This document shows, in pieces, positions 8,518-15,989 of a DNA stretch of 31,751 bases (positions are counted from its first letter, which is position 1; every line of letters begins with the position of its first letter). The DNA comes from Nitrospirota bacterium. GTDB taxonomy: Bacteria; Nitrospirota_A; Leptospirillia; Leptospirillales; Leptospirillaceae. The stretch covers positions 1 through 31,751 of the forward strand of contig JAKBTA010000008.1 in NCBI GenBank assembly GCA_021844645.1, written 5' to 3'. Under the pieces are notes generated by a model. The model was not told where the DNA came from and searched no databases. It saw only the letters and a list, made by a program, of their open reading frames with translations. A program made the translations under genes and the position numbers.

Positions 8518-9909
8518 ATGAAAAATGTCAAAAAATCCGGCAATGAAGCTTTCCGGAATCTTCCTCAAAGTATAGAGGCGGAAAAATCGTTTTTAGGATC
8601 GATTCTTCTCAATAATGAAGTCCTTACCCAGATCGGTGACAACGTCAGGGAGGAGGACTTCATTCTTGATGCCCATCGGAAGATTTATCTGGTGATGAGG
8701 GAAATGGCCGAGATCCAGCATCCCATCGATCCTGTGACTTTGTCGGACCGTCTCAAGAAAAAAGGGTGGGACGGTCTGACAGGAGCTCCCCAATACATAG
8801 AAGACTTGAGCTATATCGTTCCGACAGCTGCCAACGCCAAGCACTACGCCAGACTTTTGACGGAAAAGGGGATTTACAGAAAGCTTATCCTGGCGGCTGA
8901 GGACATTGCTCAAAAGGGCTATGAGGAGACAGAGGAGGTCGAATCGCTTCTCGACCTTGCAGAAAGAAAGATCCTTGAAATTGGATCCCACAAGAACTCT
9001 GGAGGTTTTGTAAAGGTAGGGGATGTTCCGTACCTTGATACCCAGTTCAAGAAGCTTGAAGAGCTTCGTTCAAGGGAAATCGCTGATGCCGTCATTGGAC
9101 TCCCCACAGGATTCATTGATCTCGACAGGATGACAACAGGGCTCTACCCATCGGACCTGATTATTGTTGCCGGTCGTCCTGCCATGGGAAAAACGGCATT
9201 TGCCATGGGTATTGCCCAATACGTCTCTTTTGATCTCAGGCTGCCTGTTGGAATCTTTTCCCTGGAAATGTCCAAGGAGCAGCTTTTCATGCGTCTCATC
9301 AGCTCACAAAGCCGGGTCGATGCCTGGAAGCTTCGTACCGGCCAATTGCCAAGCGATGACTGGCGAGCCGTTATGCAGGCATTCGGTGAGGCCAGCGATG
9401 TGCCCCTTTTTATTGATGATTCGGGGGACCTCTCCGTTTATGAGCTCAGGGCCAGGGCCAGAAGGCTCAAGGCGCAAAATAAAAATCTCTCACTGATTGT
9501 TGTGGACTATCTTCAGTTGGTGAAGGGTTCCCAGAGAACCGACAATCGGGAACAGGAAATTTCCGAGATCTCCCGTTCGCTTAAGGCATTGGCGAAAGAG
9601 CTCAACATCCCTGTCATTGCGCTTGCCCAGTTATCCCGATCTGTCGAGAATCGCCCAAAGGACAAGAAACCCATTCTTTCTGATCTCAGGGAATCTGGCG
9701 CCATCGAGCAGGATGCGGATATTGTTCTTTTTATCTACAGGGACGAGGTTTATAACAAGGAGAACCTCGACAACAAGGGGAAGGCTGAGGTCATTATCGG
9801 CAAACAGAGAAACGGACCGATCGGTTCAGTCAATCTTGCCTTTCTGGGCCATTGCACAAGATTTGAAAACCTCGCTTACGGTTACGACAATATGGATGGG
9901 GGAGAGTAG
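8518..9909 (+). CDS. dnaB: Replicative DNA helicase DnaB
   Basis: This is the hexameric 5'-3' helicase that unwinds DNA at the replication fork and interacts with primase. The 463-aa length is normal. An N-terminal helical domain (about 14-120) is followed by the RecA-like motor. Walker A is GRPAMGKT at residues 219-226, Walker B is LIVVDYLQLV near 327-336, and the DnaB signatures SLEMSKEQL and SDLRESGAIEQDAD follow. GGAG lies about seven bases before the ATG. It sits 29 nt after hisZ and is probably the last gene of the aminotransferase-serA-hisZ operon. Its stop codon is one base from the stop of the opposing gspJ gene, leaving no room for a terminator between them. No intein interrupts the gene. 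Confidence 0.96.
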   Translation: MKNVKKSGNEAFRNLPQSIEAEKSFLGSILLNNEVLTQIGDNVREEDFILDAHRKIYLVMREMAEIQHPIDPVTLSDRLKKKGWDGLTGAPQYIEDLSYIVPTAANAKHYARLLTEKGIYRKLILAAEDIAQKGYEETEEVESLLDLAERKILEIGSHKNSGGFVKVGDVPYLDTQFKKLEELRSREIADAVIGLPTGFIDLDRMTTGLYPSDLIIVAGRPAMGKTAFAMGIAQYVSFDLRLPVGIFSLEMSKEQLFMRLISSQSRVDAWKLRTGQLPSDDWRAVMQAFGEASDVPLFIDDSGDLSVYELRARARRLKAQNKNLSLIVVDYLQLVKGSQRTDNREQEISEISRSLKALAKELNIPVIALAQLSRSVENRPKDKKPILSDLRESGAIEQDADIVLFIYRDEVYNKENLDNKGKAEVIIGKQRNGPIGSVNLAFLGHCTRFENLAYGYDNMDGGE

Positions 9910-9910
9910 C

Positions 9911-10624
9911 TCAAAACCCGCCGACAGAAGAGACGCTGCCCCCTTGAGTCTGCATCACCGTCGACAAAGGGATCGGAACGACGTCCGTAAATGTTTTTTC
10001 TCCATTTTTTCCTGCTCTTACCTTGAGGACAATCTTGACATAAACGGGAAGAAGATGGCTCTGCATGGAATTCCACTGGTTCACCCATTCATGGCTGTCA
10101 AAATAGAAAAGACGCAGGGAGAGAACGTGGTGAAGCAGGGGTTCGGCCTGGACGGCTTCGGTTCCATAGCTTAGGAGGTTCGTGTCCTGCTCATGGGCCA
10201 ATACATATTCCCCTGGCTTCTTTTCCGGGAGGAGTACGTACTGAACGCCCATCAGGTGCGAGACGGGAGCGTTTTGCATGAGTCGTGTCTGTCCCAGGGA
10301 GGTGAAGAGCAGCGTGTCGGTCTCCTCATCCCCGGCACTTTGAGGATTTCCGATAAAGTAGGTGAGGGGATCATTGGGATTGATGTAGGTTGAAAGAATT
10401 TCTCCATGAATGCGAAACAGGGCGCTTTGGACATTTTCATAGATCCTGTTCCCTTTATTTGCAATGGACATAACTTTTTGCGTGCTCTCAACGGCTCCGA
10501 ACAGCAGTCCAAGAATCATGGCAAAGATCATGAATGCGACAAGAACTTCGATCAGGGTAAATCCGCCATCGACACAGTTTGTTTCCTTTCCTGAAAGGCA
10601 GCCTTGGGGCTTATCCAGCATCAC
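9911..10624 (-). CDS. gspJ: Type II secretion-type minor pseudopilin GspJ-like
   Basis: This is a type IV pilin-like protein of 237 aa with the prepilin peptidase site G-F-T-L-I-E near residue 21, followed by one hydrophobic helix. The length and position downstream of an I-like gene match GspJ (or the equivalent minor pilin PilW), a component of the tip of a secretion or pilus pseudopilus in the inner membrane and periplasm. The start ATG overlaps the end of the upstream gspI-like gene by four bases, indicating coupled translation. The gene is the last of three and meets dnaB tail to tail. A type IV pilus minor pilin role cannot be excluded, since the major pilin and the assembly ATPase are not in the window. 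Confidence 0.75.
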   Translation of the reverse strand: MMLDKPQGCLSGKETNCVDGGFTLIEVLVAFMIFAMILGLLFGAVESTQKVMSIANKGNRIYENVQSALFRIHGEILSTYINPNDPLTYFIGNPQSAGDEETDTLLFTSLGQTRLMQNAPVSHLMGVQYVLLPEKKPGEYVLAHEQDTNLLSYGTEAVQAEPLLHHVLSLRLFYFDSHEWVNQWNSMQSHLLPVYVKIVLKVRAGKNGEKTFTDVVPIPLSTVMQTQGGSVSSVGGF

Positions 10625-11001
10625 TGAATACCGGAAATATAGGAAACGAGAGTGACCACAATCTTTCTCTTTCCCGACTTTTTCGTGATTTTAACCGTTA
10701 CCTGTCGAATAATGGGCAATGGAGATGCGGTGACAATTTCTTCCCAATGGTAGTCTTTGTGTTCTTTTCCAAATCCACCTGACACGTCTCCGACCGGAGC
10801 AAACCCCTGGCCGACAATCTCGGACATTTTCCTGTTGGCAAGAACGGTCATCTCCACTTCGTCCCGCGCTCTTTCATCAAGTTTTACGGCATTTGTTCTG
10901 ATTGCAAGAAGTGCGATGGCCGCAACGCTGAATATAAATAAGGCCACCATGACTTCGATCAGGGTAAAACCACCGTCATCTGATTTCCGCATGCTTTTCA
11001 T
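10621..11001 (-). CDS. gspI: Type II secretion-type minor pseudopilin GspI-like
   Basis: This 126-aa pilin-like protein has the cleavage motif G-F-T-L-I-E-V-M near residue 12 and an N-terminal hydrophobic helix, with a short C-terminal domain. The length and a conserved stretch ending in LANRKMSEIVGQG (compare the 'A.NQ...' segment of GspI) fit minor pseudopilin I, which forms the tip complex with J and K. It overlaps the genes on both sides by four bases (ATGA type). The order H-I-J matches gsp operons, although G and K are missing here. Confidence 0.76.
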   Translation of the reverse strand: MKSMRKSDDGGFTLIEVMVALFIFSVAAIALLAIRTNAVKLDERARDEVEMTVLANRKMSEIVGQGFAPVGDVSGGFGKEHKDYHWEEIVTASPLPIIRQVTVKITKKSGKRKIVVTLVSYISGIQ

Positions 11002-11594
11002 CCGGCTCCCATGAAAGCCCCGCTGCCTGCTCCTCCAGGCAACAACGGGGGCAGGGAAGGAACCTCCACATCGCCCTTGAAGACATGCGTGCGACCGTTG
11101 ACCGGATTGACGGTGATCGTCATGGAGTGGGCATGTCGGTCCGACAGGTGAATGGTTGTTGGTTCGACAGCTCCCGTTGGAAAAAATTGGGTAAAGGTTC
11201 TGCCTGATTCGACCCTTCCCTGATGAAGTGTGTGTATTCGGGTAAATCGGACCTTGGGTGCAATGCTCCAGACCGAGATACCCCTTATCGATACTGGTTT
11301 TAATGAGCCATCGGGTGCCATCCTGAACGCAGAAACGGTTCCCTTGTCCAGATCATACTTGAGGCGGAGAACCTGTTGTCTTGAGATGGCTTCCCAGTAA
11401 AGCGCCCTGTATTCTCCGGCGATTTTCAGGGAAACCTCTCTGAGACCTGGTGTTTTCTGGAGTTTCAGATGAGGTGAAATAATGGCGACGACAATACTTA
11501 TGACAAAAAGGACCACAACGATTTCGATCAGTGTCCAGCCAGAGTCTTTTTTTGAAAGTGATGACGGAGCCAAATCCGGACTTTGTGGAAGCAT
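10998..11594 (-). CDS. gspH: Type II secretion-type minor pseudopilin GspH-like
   Basis: This 198-aa pilin-like protein has the prepilin peptidase site S-G-W-T-L-I-E near residue 18. Tryptophan replaces the usual phenylalanine directly after the cleavage point. A hydrophobic helix follows, and then a beta-rich domain that fits the GspH/FimT family, ending in a proline- and glycine-rich tail (residues about 180-198). It is the first gene of the three-gene minus-strand set; an AAGAGAG site precedes the ATG. The 197-nt upstream gap (11595-11791) holds no clear promoter and lies next to a decayed insertion sequence. Confidence 0.74.
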   Translation of the reverse strand: MLPQSPDLAPSSLSKKDSGWTLIEIVVVLFVISIVVAIISPHLKLQKTPGLREVSLKIAGEYRALYWEAISRQQVLRLKYDLDKGTVSAFRMAPDGSLKPVSIRGISVWSIAPKVRFTRIHTLHQGRVESGRTFTQFFPTGAVEPTTIHLSDRHAHSMTITVNPVNGRTHVFKGDVEVPSLPPLLPGGAGSGAFMGAG

Positions 11595-11791
11595 TTTCTC
11601 TCTTTCAAAAAACTGTTCTTTACTGAAGCTAGTCTGCTATCAGGTGTGTTTCTCTGTATTATGACATTTCCGGAATCCTTCCAGATACTCCCGCGGGCGA
11701 TAAAAATCAGGCTTTATCGAATCGCGATAAACAATCCTGCCTCTCTGGTGTCGTAATTGAACATCCTGAATGTTTGTTTTAGAATTGGTCT

Positions 11792-12211
11792 ATGGATGAA
11801 AAAACGATCTTGCGTACAGGTAGAAACTGCAGTTTCTCAATTATTATTGAGTTGGTCTTTTTTGCGGTCAAAAAAAGTGAGGTTTTCGACAACCACGCAC
11901 TGAGCATTCTTGAGACGATCTTCAAGAGTGTTTGCAGCGATTTTGACGCGAAGCTCCTTCAAATGAGGGGAGAGCCGGACCATGTTCATCTGCTTGTGGA
12001 AATTCCTCCTAAAACTGCTGTCTCAACGCTTGTCAACAGCCTGAAGTGTGTTTCGAGCCGTCTTCTGAAAAAAGAGCGCAAGGATCTCTCTGACCGGTAC
12101 TGGAATGGGATGCTTTGGTCGCCAAGCTATACGGCTCATTCGCATTTGGGGTGTTTTGGCAAAAAACTTGATTGCCGCTCAGAAGAAAACCCCATATAGA
12201 AACTGGTCTGC
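11792..12211 (+). pseudogene. tnpA: Decayed IS200/IS605-family transposase (tnpA remnant)
   Basis: The reading frame 11792-12199 encodes a recognisable Y1 transposase: the metal-binding HUH pair is intact in E-P-D-H-V-H-L-L, followed by LVNSLKCVSSRLLKKE and YWNGMLWSPSY, which match IS200-type TnpA. After the SPSYTAHS segment the frame is wrong. The expected GG-containing tail resumes in another frame from about 12147 (read as GVLAKNLIAAQKKTP, then PYRNW). In that tail the catalytic tyrosine of the IKxYIEQQ helix is replaced, and the N-terminal 'HLVFVTKYR' segment has also drifted. The element is therefore frameshifted and catalytically dead. No tnpB is present. Imperfect hairpins at about 11709-11728 and 12215-12231 may be relics of the subterminal ends. 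Confidence 0.82.
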
Positions 12212-12276
12212 GATAAAAACGTTACGGTTTTCATTGTTGTTAATCTGTTTAATGTATGGAGAGTGAATTGATTCCT

Positions 12277-13278
12277 ATGAGTGTTTTAAAAAAATGCAAA
12301 ATCCGGATCGCATACGTTTCACTTGAACTGCTTGCCCTTTTACTGGTTCTCTCGTTTTCTCCTCTCCATCCTGAAAGAGCCGATGCTGCATCGCCGTCTC
12401 CGTCAAGCGCATTACCTCCGCAGACTTCTTCGGCTCTTCTTTATCAGGATCCATTTACACCGGAAGAAGATGCCAAAGATGGCGCCATCAATGCGAATGG
12501 CTACAGGGTCATTTTTTTCCCCCAGGGTGATGTGTTCACACCACTTCTTGCGGATCCAAGACAGCCTACGAGCAATATCAGTTATTTCCTGGGATCAAAC
12601 AACCGTTATGGGCAATTCGACGGGACATTTGGTGCGGATATCGGGATTATCCGATGGGAAAGCGAAATATCCGGGATCAACAAATCGATCCAGCTCGGTG
12701 TGATGGGCGCAGCGTTTTCAAGATTCGCTTTTGTTCAGACGGCAACGTTTCTTGAAAGCACCGATTTCATTATTGGCCTTCCGATCACGATCAGATACAA
12801 CAAATTCTCTGCCCGGATCTTTTTCTATCATGACAGCTCGCACACCGGATACGACTACACCACGTTAATGAATCTCAACAAGAATACGGACTATGGGCAG
12901 GAGCTTCTCCAGATCATACCATCGTATGATGTGACCCGGTATTTCCGGATCTATGGAGGGGGTGCCTATCGTGTCGTAGGTCTCGGGTATTATCCTTCCG
13001 CTCAGGATTCCCTGATCGGGCAGGCAGGATTTGAGCTCTATGCACCTGAATGGAAAGAAGCCTACTCAAGAGCCTATATGGCGGTCAACATTATTTCCCA
13101 GGGGATAAACGGATATACCCCTTCAGAGGATCTGCAAATCGGAATCCTGACCCATCGTCCCGCTTCCTGGGTACAGTTCAGGACTGCCATTGATTTTTAT
13201 AACGGTTATTCGCCAATGTATGATTTCCCGTTCTTGAAGGAAAATTATGTCGCGCTCGGAGCCTATTTTGATTTTTAG
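12277..13278 (+). CDS. DUF1207-like outer-membrane protein
   Basis: This is a 333-aa protein with a signal peptide (hydrophobic run LELLALLLVLSF, then a small-residue cleavage region near AAS) and a barrel-like body ending in aromatic F at the C-terminus, the outer-membrane insertion signal. The motif 'FTPLLADPRQP' and the later HDSSHTGYDY segment resemble DUF1207 proteins, whose function is unknown. The ATG at 12277 is preferred because GGAG (12258-12261) precedes it, although the spacing of about 15 is long; an in-frame ATG at 12256 would add seven residues but has no ribosome site. The gene lies just downstream of the decayed IS200 element, whose right edge may supply part of its leader. 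Confidence 0.72.
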   Translation: MSVLKKCKIRIAYVSLELLALLLVLSFSPLHPERADAASPSPSSALPPQTSSALLYQDPFTPEEDAKDGAINANGYRVIFFPQGDVFTPLLADPRQPTSNISYFLGSNNRYGQFDGTFGADIGIIRWESEISGINKSIQLGVMGAAFSRFAFVQTATFLESTDFIIGLPITIRYNKFSARIFFYHDSSHTGYDYTTLMNLNKNTDYGQELLQIIPSYDVTRYFRIYGGGAYRVVGLGYYPSAQDSLIGQAGFELYAPEWKEAYSRAYMAVNIISQGINGYTPSEDLQIGILTHRPASWVQFRTAIDFYNGYSPMYDFPFLKENYVALGAYFDF

Positions 13279-13311
13279 CGTGTTTAAAAAAATTTCAGTT
13301 TTTAGGGACAG

Positions 13312-13340
13312 TTGACAGATAGATTTTATCCTGATAAGTT
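13312..13340 (+). promoter_or_regulatory. Candidate promoter of the cold shock gene
   Basis: A consensus -35 box TTGACA (13312-13317) lies 17 bases from a weak -10 box TAAGTT (13335-13340). It is in the 215-nt gap between the outer-membrane gene and the cold shock gene. It would give a leader of roughly 145 nt, typical of cold shock mRNAs. Confidence 0.4.
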
Positions 13341-13403
13341 AGGACCGTGGGTTTCAAGAAGGTGTGGTTTATTTCAGGATTGTCTTCATGACGGAATGAA
13401 TGG

Positions 13404-13438
13404 CCGCAGCTTGAAATTGGAGCTCGCGGTTTTTTTTT
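13404..13438 (+). terminator. Terminator-like hairpin in the cold shock gene leader
   Basis: CCGC-AGCT (13404-13411) pairs with AGCT and GCGG (13421-13424 and 13426-13429) with one bulged C, and nine T residues follow (13430-13438). It lies 55 nt before the cold shock ATG. It could terminate the upstream outer-membrane gene or act as a conditional attenuator of the cold shock mRNA. No convincing promoter fits between it and the gene. Confidence 0.6.
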
Positions 13439-13493
13439 ACTGCGGGACGCCCACATTTACTGACCGTTGGTTCATATCAAGGAGGAACACGTA

Positions 13494-13700
13494 ATGGCAA
13501 GAGGACATGTTAAGTGGTTTAATGCAAACAAGGGTTATGGCTTTATTTCCCAAGAGAACGGTGAGGACATTTTTGTTCACTACACCGCCATCGGTGGGTC
13601 CGGATTTAAAACCCTTGAAGAAGGTCAGCTTGTGGAATTCGAGATCCAGAGTGGGTCCAAGGGACCTCAAGCCGCTAATGTGACAAAGGTTAACGCCTAA
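13494..13700 (+). CDS. Cold shock domain protein (CspA family)
   Basis: This is a 68-aa single-domain OB-fold protein that binds single-stranded nucleic acid and melts RNA structure. RNP1 is KGYGFIS (about 13-19) and RNP2 is DIFVHY (about 25-30); the KWFN start and GPQAANV end are also typical. The ATG at 13494 follows a strong AAGGAGG site with an eight-base gap; an upstream in-frame ATG at 13467 is rejected because the conserved domain starts at MARGHVKWF. The gene has its own leader, which contains a terminator-like hairpin, and two terminator-like hairpins follow it, so it is probably monocistronic. The specific paralogue (cspA, C, D or E) cannot be assigned. Confidence 0.95.
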   Translation: MARGHVKWFNANKGYGFISQENGEDIFVHYTAIGGSGFKTLEEGQLVEFEIQSGSKGPQAANVTKVNA

Positions 13701-13712
13701 TTCACATTTGCT

Positions 13713-13742
13713 AAAACCGCCGATAAAGAACGTGTGGTTTTT
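13713..13742 (+). terminator. Hairpin with T-run after the cold shock gene
   Basis: AAAACCGC (13713-13720) pairs with GTGGTTTT (13734-13741) around a 13-base loop, with five consecutive T residues at the end. It begins 13 nt past the cold shock stop codon and is the likely first terminator. Confidence 0.55.
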
Positions 13743-13872
13743 GGCTTGTTGCTCCAAGCATCTTGAGTGAATCGTTCAAGCTCTTTCTTCAAGTGCTTTG
13801 ATTGGTTAGGGATGGATCTCTAGGGACAAAGGTCATAATAAATCACTGATTCCATTGGCAGTTCTTAGATTT

Positions 13873-13904
13873 AAGGAGGAGGGGAAACCCTCCTCCTTTT
13901 TTTT
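13873..13904 (+). terminator. Strong intrinsic terminator
   Basis: An 11-bp perfect stem, AAGGAGGAGGG (13873-13883) with CCCTCCTCCTT (13888-13898), closes a GAAA tetraloop and runs into eight T residues (13897-13904). It backs up termination of the cold shock transcript and protects the opposing regulator gene, which ends at 13910. Confidence 0.88.
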
Positions 13905-13909
13905 ACCTT

Positions 13910-15271
13910 TCAATCCCCTTCAAAGGGGCGAATACCGAGCTTCTTCATTTTTCGCCACAGAGTGGTTCTGCTCATTCCCAACATTTCTGAAGCCCTTCCA
14001 ATTTCTCCTTCTGCAGAACGAAGAGCCTGGATGATCAGCTCTCTTTCGCTGGCCATCTCCTCAAGATCTTCCATCTCGCCACTTCCGGACAGATCCTGGA
14101 TAATGGATTTGAGCTCTTCCTTGACCCAGCTTACTGGAACCTTTTCTCCTGATGAAAAAGAACCCAGCATATAGTCCAGAAATGAGAACAGCTCCCGAAT
14201 GTTGCCCGGCCAGGAATAGGACTGGAGGGCTCTCATGGAATCCGTTAAAACAACTGGAGGAGGGGTCTTGTTTTCATCTTCCCATTTTTGAAACTTCCAG
14301 CTCACCAAAGCTGGTATCTCATCGAGTTGCTCACGAAGTGATGGAATCCTGATGGTCTTTCCGCGAATCCGGTAAAAAAAATCCGATCTCAAACGTCCTG
14401 TCGCCAGAAGGGCAGAAAGAGGCTCATTCGTCGCGACCAGGATCCTTGTGTCGATCGAGATCTCCGTTGAAGAGCCAAGAGGGACAAGGGTCTTGCGATC
14501 CAGAAACCTCAAGAGTTTCATCTGGATGGCAAGAGACATATTTTGAAGCTCGTCGATAAAAAGGGTTCCCTTGTCCGCTGCCTCAAGGCGACCTTTCTGA
14601 TCCCCGATCGCTCCGGTAAATGTTCCCTTCCTGTGTCCAAAGAGAAGGGAATCTGCAATTTCGTTTGAGAAATGTGTTGCGTCAAGAACCACAAACGGTC
14701 CCTTTTTTCGGGGGCCGTTTTCGTGGATCATCCGGGCGAGAAATTCTTTTCCGGTTCCGGTTTCTCCTTCAATGATAATCGGGAGCGACGTCTTGGCAAA
14801 CCCGGCGATGTTTTTGATCGAGGATGCGCTGAAGCTTTGTCCCGGAAGAGGGGAGGATGTTCGATGAAGAATTTTCTCCGCGGAGCAATGCTCCTCGCTC
14901 AATTCCGGTCGTGGAGACGAGAATGTTTTCAGGACTCCCTGAAGCTCGCTTCCCAGGGAAAGGATTCTGGTCTGAACAGTGATCAGTTTTTCTTCCTGGT
15001 CAGCAAGGCATGCCGGTGTCGATTCAAGTGTAAGGGGACCCTCAGCCACTGTTCTTTTGAAAGTACAGGCTGAGCGGCAAAGTTCCGAACCAAGAATCGT
15101 CTTGCACGGGAGGCCTTCAAGACGGTCGTCCGATGCGATACAGAGTTGTTTCTTGGCACCCGTATTGATCGCGTGGATCCTGAAATCGGATCCAACGATA
15201 ACCTGGGGTTCTTTCGATGCTTCCAGGATCGCCCGAAGCAGCTCATTTGAGTTGATATCTGTTTGATCCAA
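13910..15271 (-). CDS. PAS/AAA+/Fis-type transcriptional regulator (sigma-54 activator family)
   Basis: This is a 453-aa enhancer-binding-type regulator. An N-terminal PAS-like sensor (about 10-115) carries cysteines C44, C56, C65, C69 and C88; the spacing C56-x8-C65-x3-C69 resembles the Cys-rich PAS motif of several such activators, which may bind a metal or cofactor. The AAA+ motor has Walker A GETGTGKE (169-176) and a Walker B GTLFIDEL. The sigma-54 contact loop reads GTFTGA (216-221) in place of GAFTGA. A Fis-type helix-turn-helix (about 420-448, MLGMSRTTLWRKM) closes the protein. There is no receiver domain. The start is TTG 15271 after an AAGGGA site. The A-to-T change may weaken sigma-54 activation; action on another polymerase form is possible. 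The target is unknown. Confidence 0.85.
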   Translation of the reverse strand: MDQTDINSNELLRAILEASKEPQVIVGSDFRIHAINTGAKKQLCIASDDRLEGLPCKTILGSELCRSACTFKRTVAEGPLTLESTPACLADQEEKLITVQTRILSLGSELQGVLKTFSSPRPELSEEHCSAEKILHRTSSPLPGQSFSASSIKNIAGFAKTSLPIIIEGETGTGKEFLARMIHENGPRKKGPFVVLDATHFSNEIADSLLFGHRKGTFTGAIGDQKGRLEAADKGTLFIDELQNMSLAIQMKLLRFLDRKTLVPLGSSTEISIDTRILVATNEPLSALLATGRLRSDFFYRIRGKTIRIPSLREQLDEIPALVSWKFQKWEDENKTPPPVVLTDSMRALQSYSWPGNIRELFSFLDYMLGSFSSGEKVPVSWVKEELKSIIQDLSGSGEMEDLEEMASERELIIQALRSAEGEIGRASEMLGMSRTTLWRKMKKLGIRPFEGD

Positions 15272-15356
15272 TAGGAAATCCCTTCATCTTTGTCGCAGGG
15301 TACGGACTGAATCCTCTTTTTCGGCGCATGTGCGGTCGAGACACCGGCGGTTGCGC

Positions 15357-15366
15357 GGGGGGGGGG
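15357..15366. repeat. Homopolymeric G10 tract
   Basis: Ten consecutive G residues on the + strand (C10 on the coding strand of both neighbours) lie in the 99-bp gap between the small outer-membrane gene (stop at 15371) and the regulator start (15271). Such a tract is prone to slipped-strand length change and lies about 90 nt upstream of the regulator start codon. Confidence 0.9.
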
Positions 15367-15370
15367 AGCG

Positions 15371-15931
15371 TCACAAATGCATTCCGATTGTCAGGGGGAA
15401 CTCGATAAGCGAACCTCCAAGAAAGTGGGACTGAGGGAAAACATTAACCCGTGCTTCCGCAAAGAATCGACTGAATGAGTATCCGACTCCGCCACCATAC
15501 AATGGCAACAGTTCGCCTCCCTGTGGGAAAAAAACGGGAGCGATTCCGATCGTGCCGATCACATAGAAATCTCCCGGGTCTGCCTTGATCAGACGGATTC
15601 CTGGGCCAAAAGTCAGCGGAACCAGAAAAATTCCTGGAGAAGGATAGTTTTCAAGGCTGACCGAAAAACGGACAAAGAAGGTATCATTTAAAAAACCGTC
15701 TTCATTTCCGCCGATACCCCAGCCAAGGTCAGGAGAAACACCCGATTGGGAAGGGGTGAGAGCGCCGGGAAGGAACTCTCCGTAGACGCCGGGAATAAAA
15801 ACGCTGTCAGCTGCGGCACTTCGGGGAGAAAAAAGGAACAATCCTGCCAAAATCAGGAAAATAAAAGGGACAGACAGGAATTTTAGACGGCCAGTATGTT
15901 GAAAGTGACTTCTCAGAGTGATACCCTCCAA
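15371..15931 (-). CDS. Small outer-membrane beta-barrel-like protein, unrecognised
   Basis: This is a protein of up to 186 aa with a signal peptide (hydrophobic run FIFLILAGLFLF, cleavage near SAAADS). The mature part of about 145 residues has alternating hydrophobic/polar strands rich in G, F and P, as in small outer-membrane barrels. No family is recognised. The start is uncertain: the open frame begins at TTG 15931, but GGAGGG (15925-15930) lies seven bases before an in-frame CTG at 15916, and the -10 box of a good promoter ends at 15935, so the TTG would fall on the transcription start. No ATG or GTG occurs in the first 40 codons. It diverges from the periplasmic-protein gene at 15990. 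Confidence 0.65.
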   Translation of the reverse strand: MEGITLRSHFQHTGRLKFLSVPFIFLILAGLFLFSPRSAAADSVFIPGVYGEFLPGALTPSQSGVSPDLGWGIGGNEDGFLNDTFFVRFSVSLENYPSPGIFLVPLTFGPGIRLIKADPGDFYVIGTIGIAPVFFPQGGELLPLYGGGVGYSFSRFFAEARVNVFPQSHFLGGSLIEFPLTIGMHL

Positions 15932-15934
15932 AAG

Positions 15935-15962
15935 ATTATAAAATGGGTGGCAAGCTTGTCAG
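15935..15962 (-). promoter_or_regulatory. Sigma-70-type promoter for the small outer-membrane gene
   Basis: Read on the - strand, CTGACA (15962-15957) and a perfect TATAAT (15940-15935) are 16 bases apart. Transcription would start near 15928, almost at the start of the gene, leaving a very short or no leader ahead of GGAGGG. Confidence 0.6.
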
Positions 15963-15989
15963 CCCAAAATTGAAGAGGGGCTTCATACT

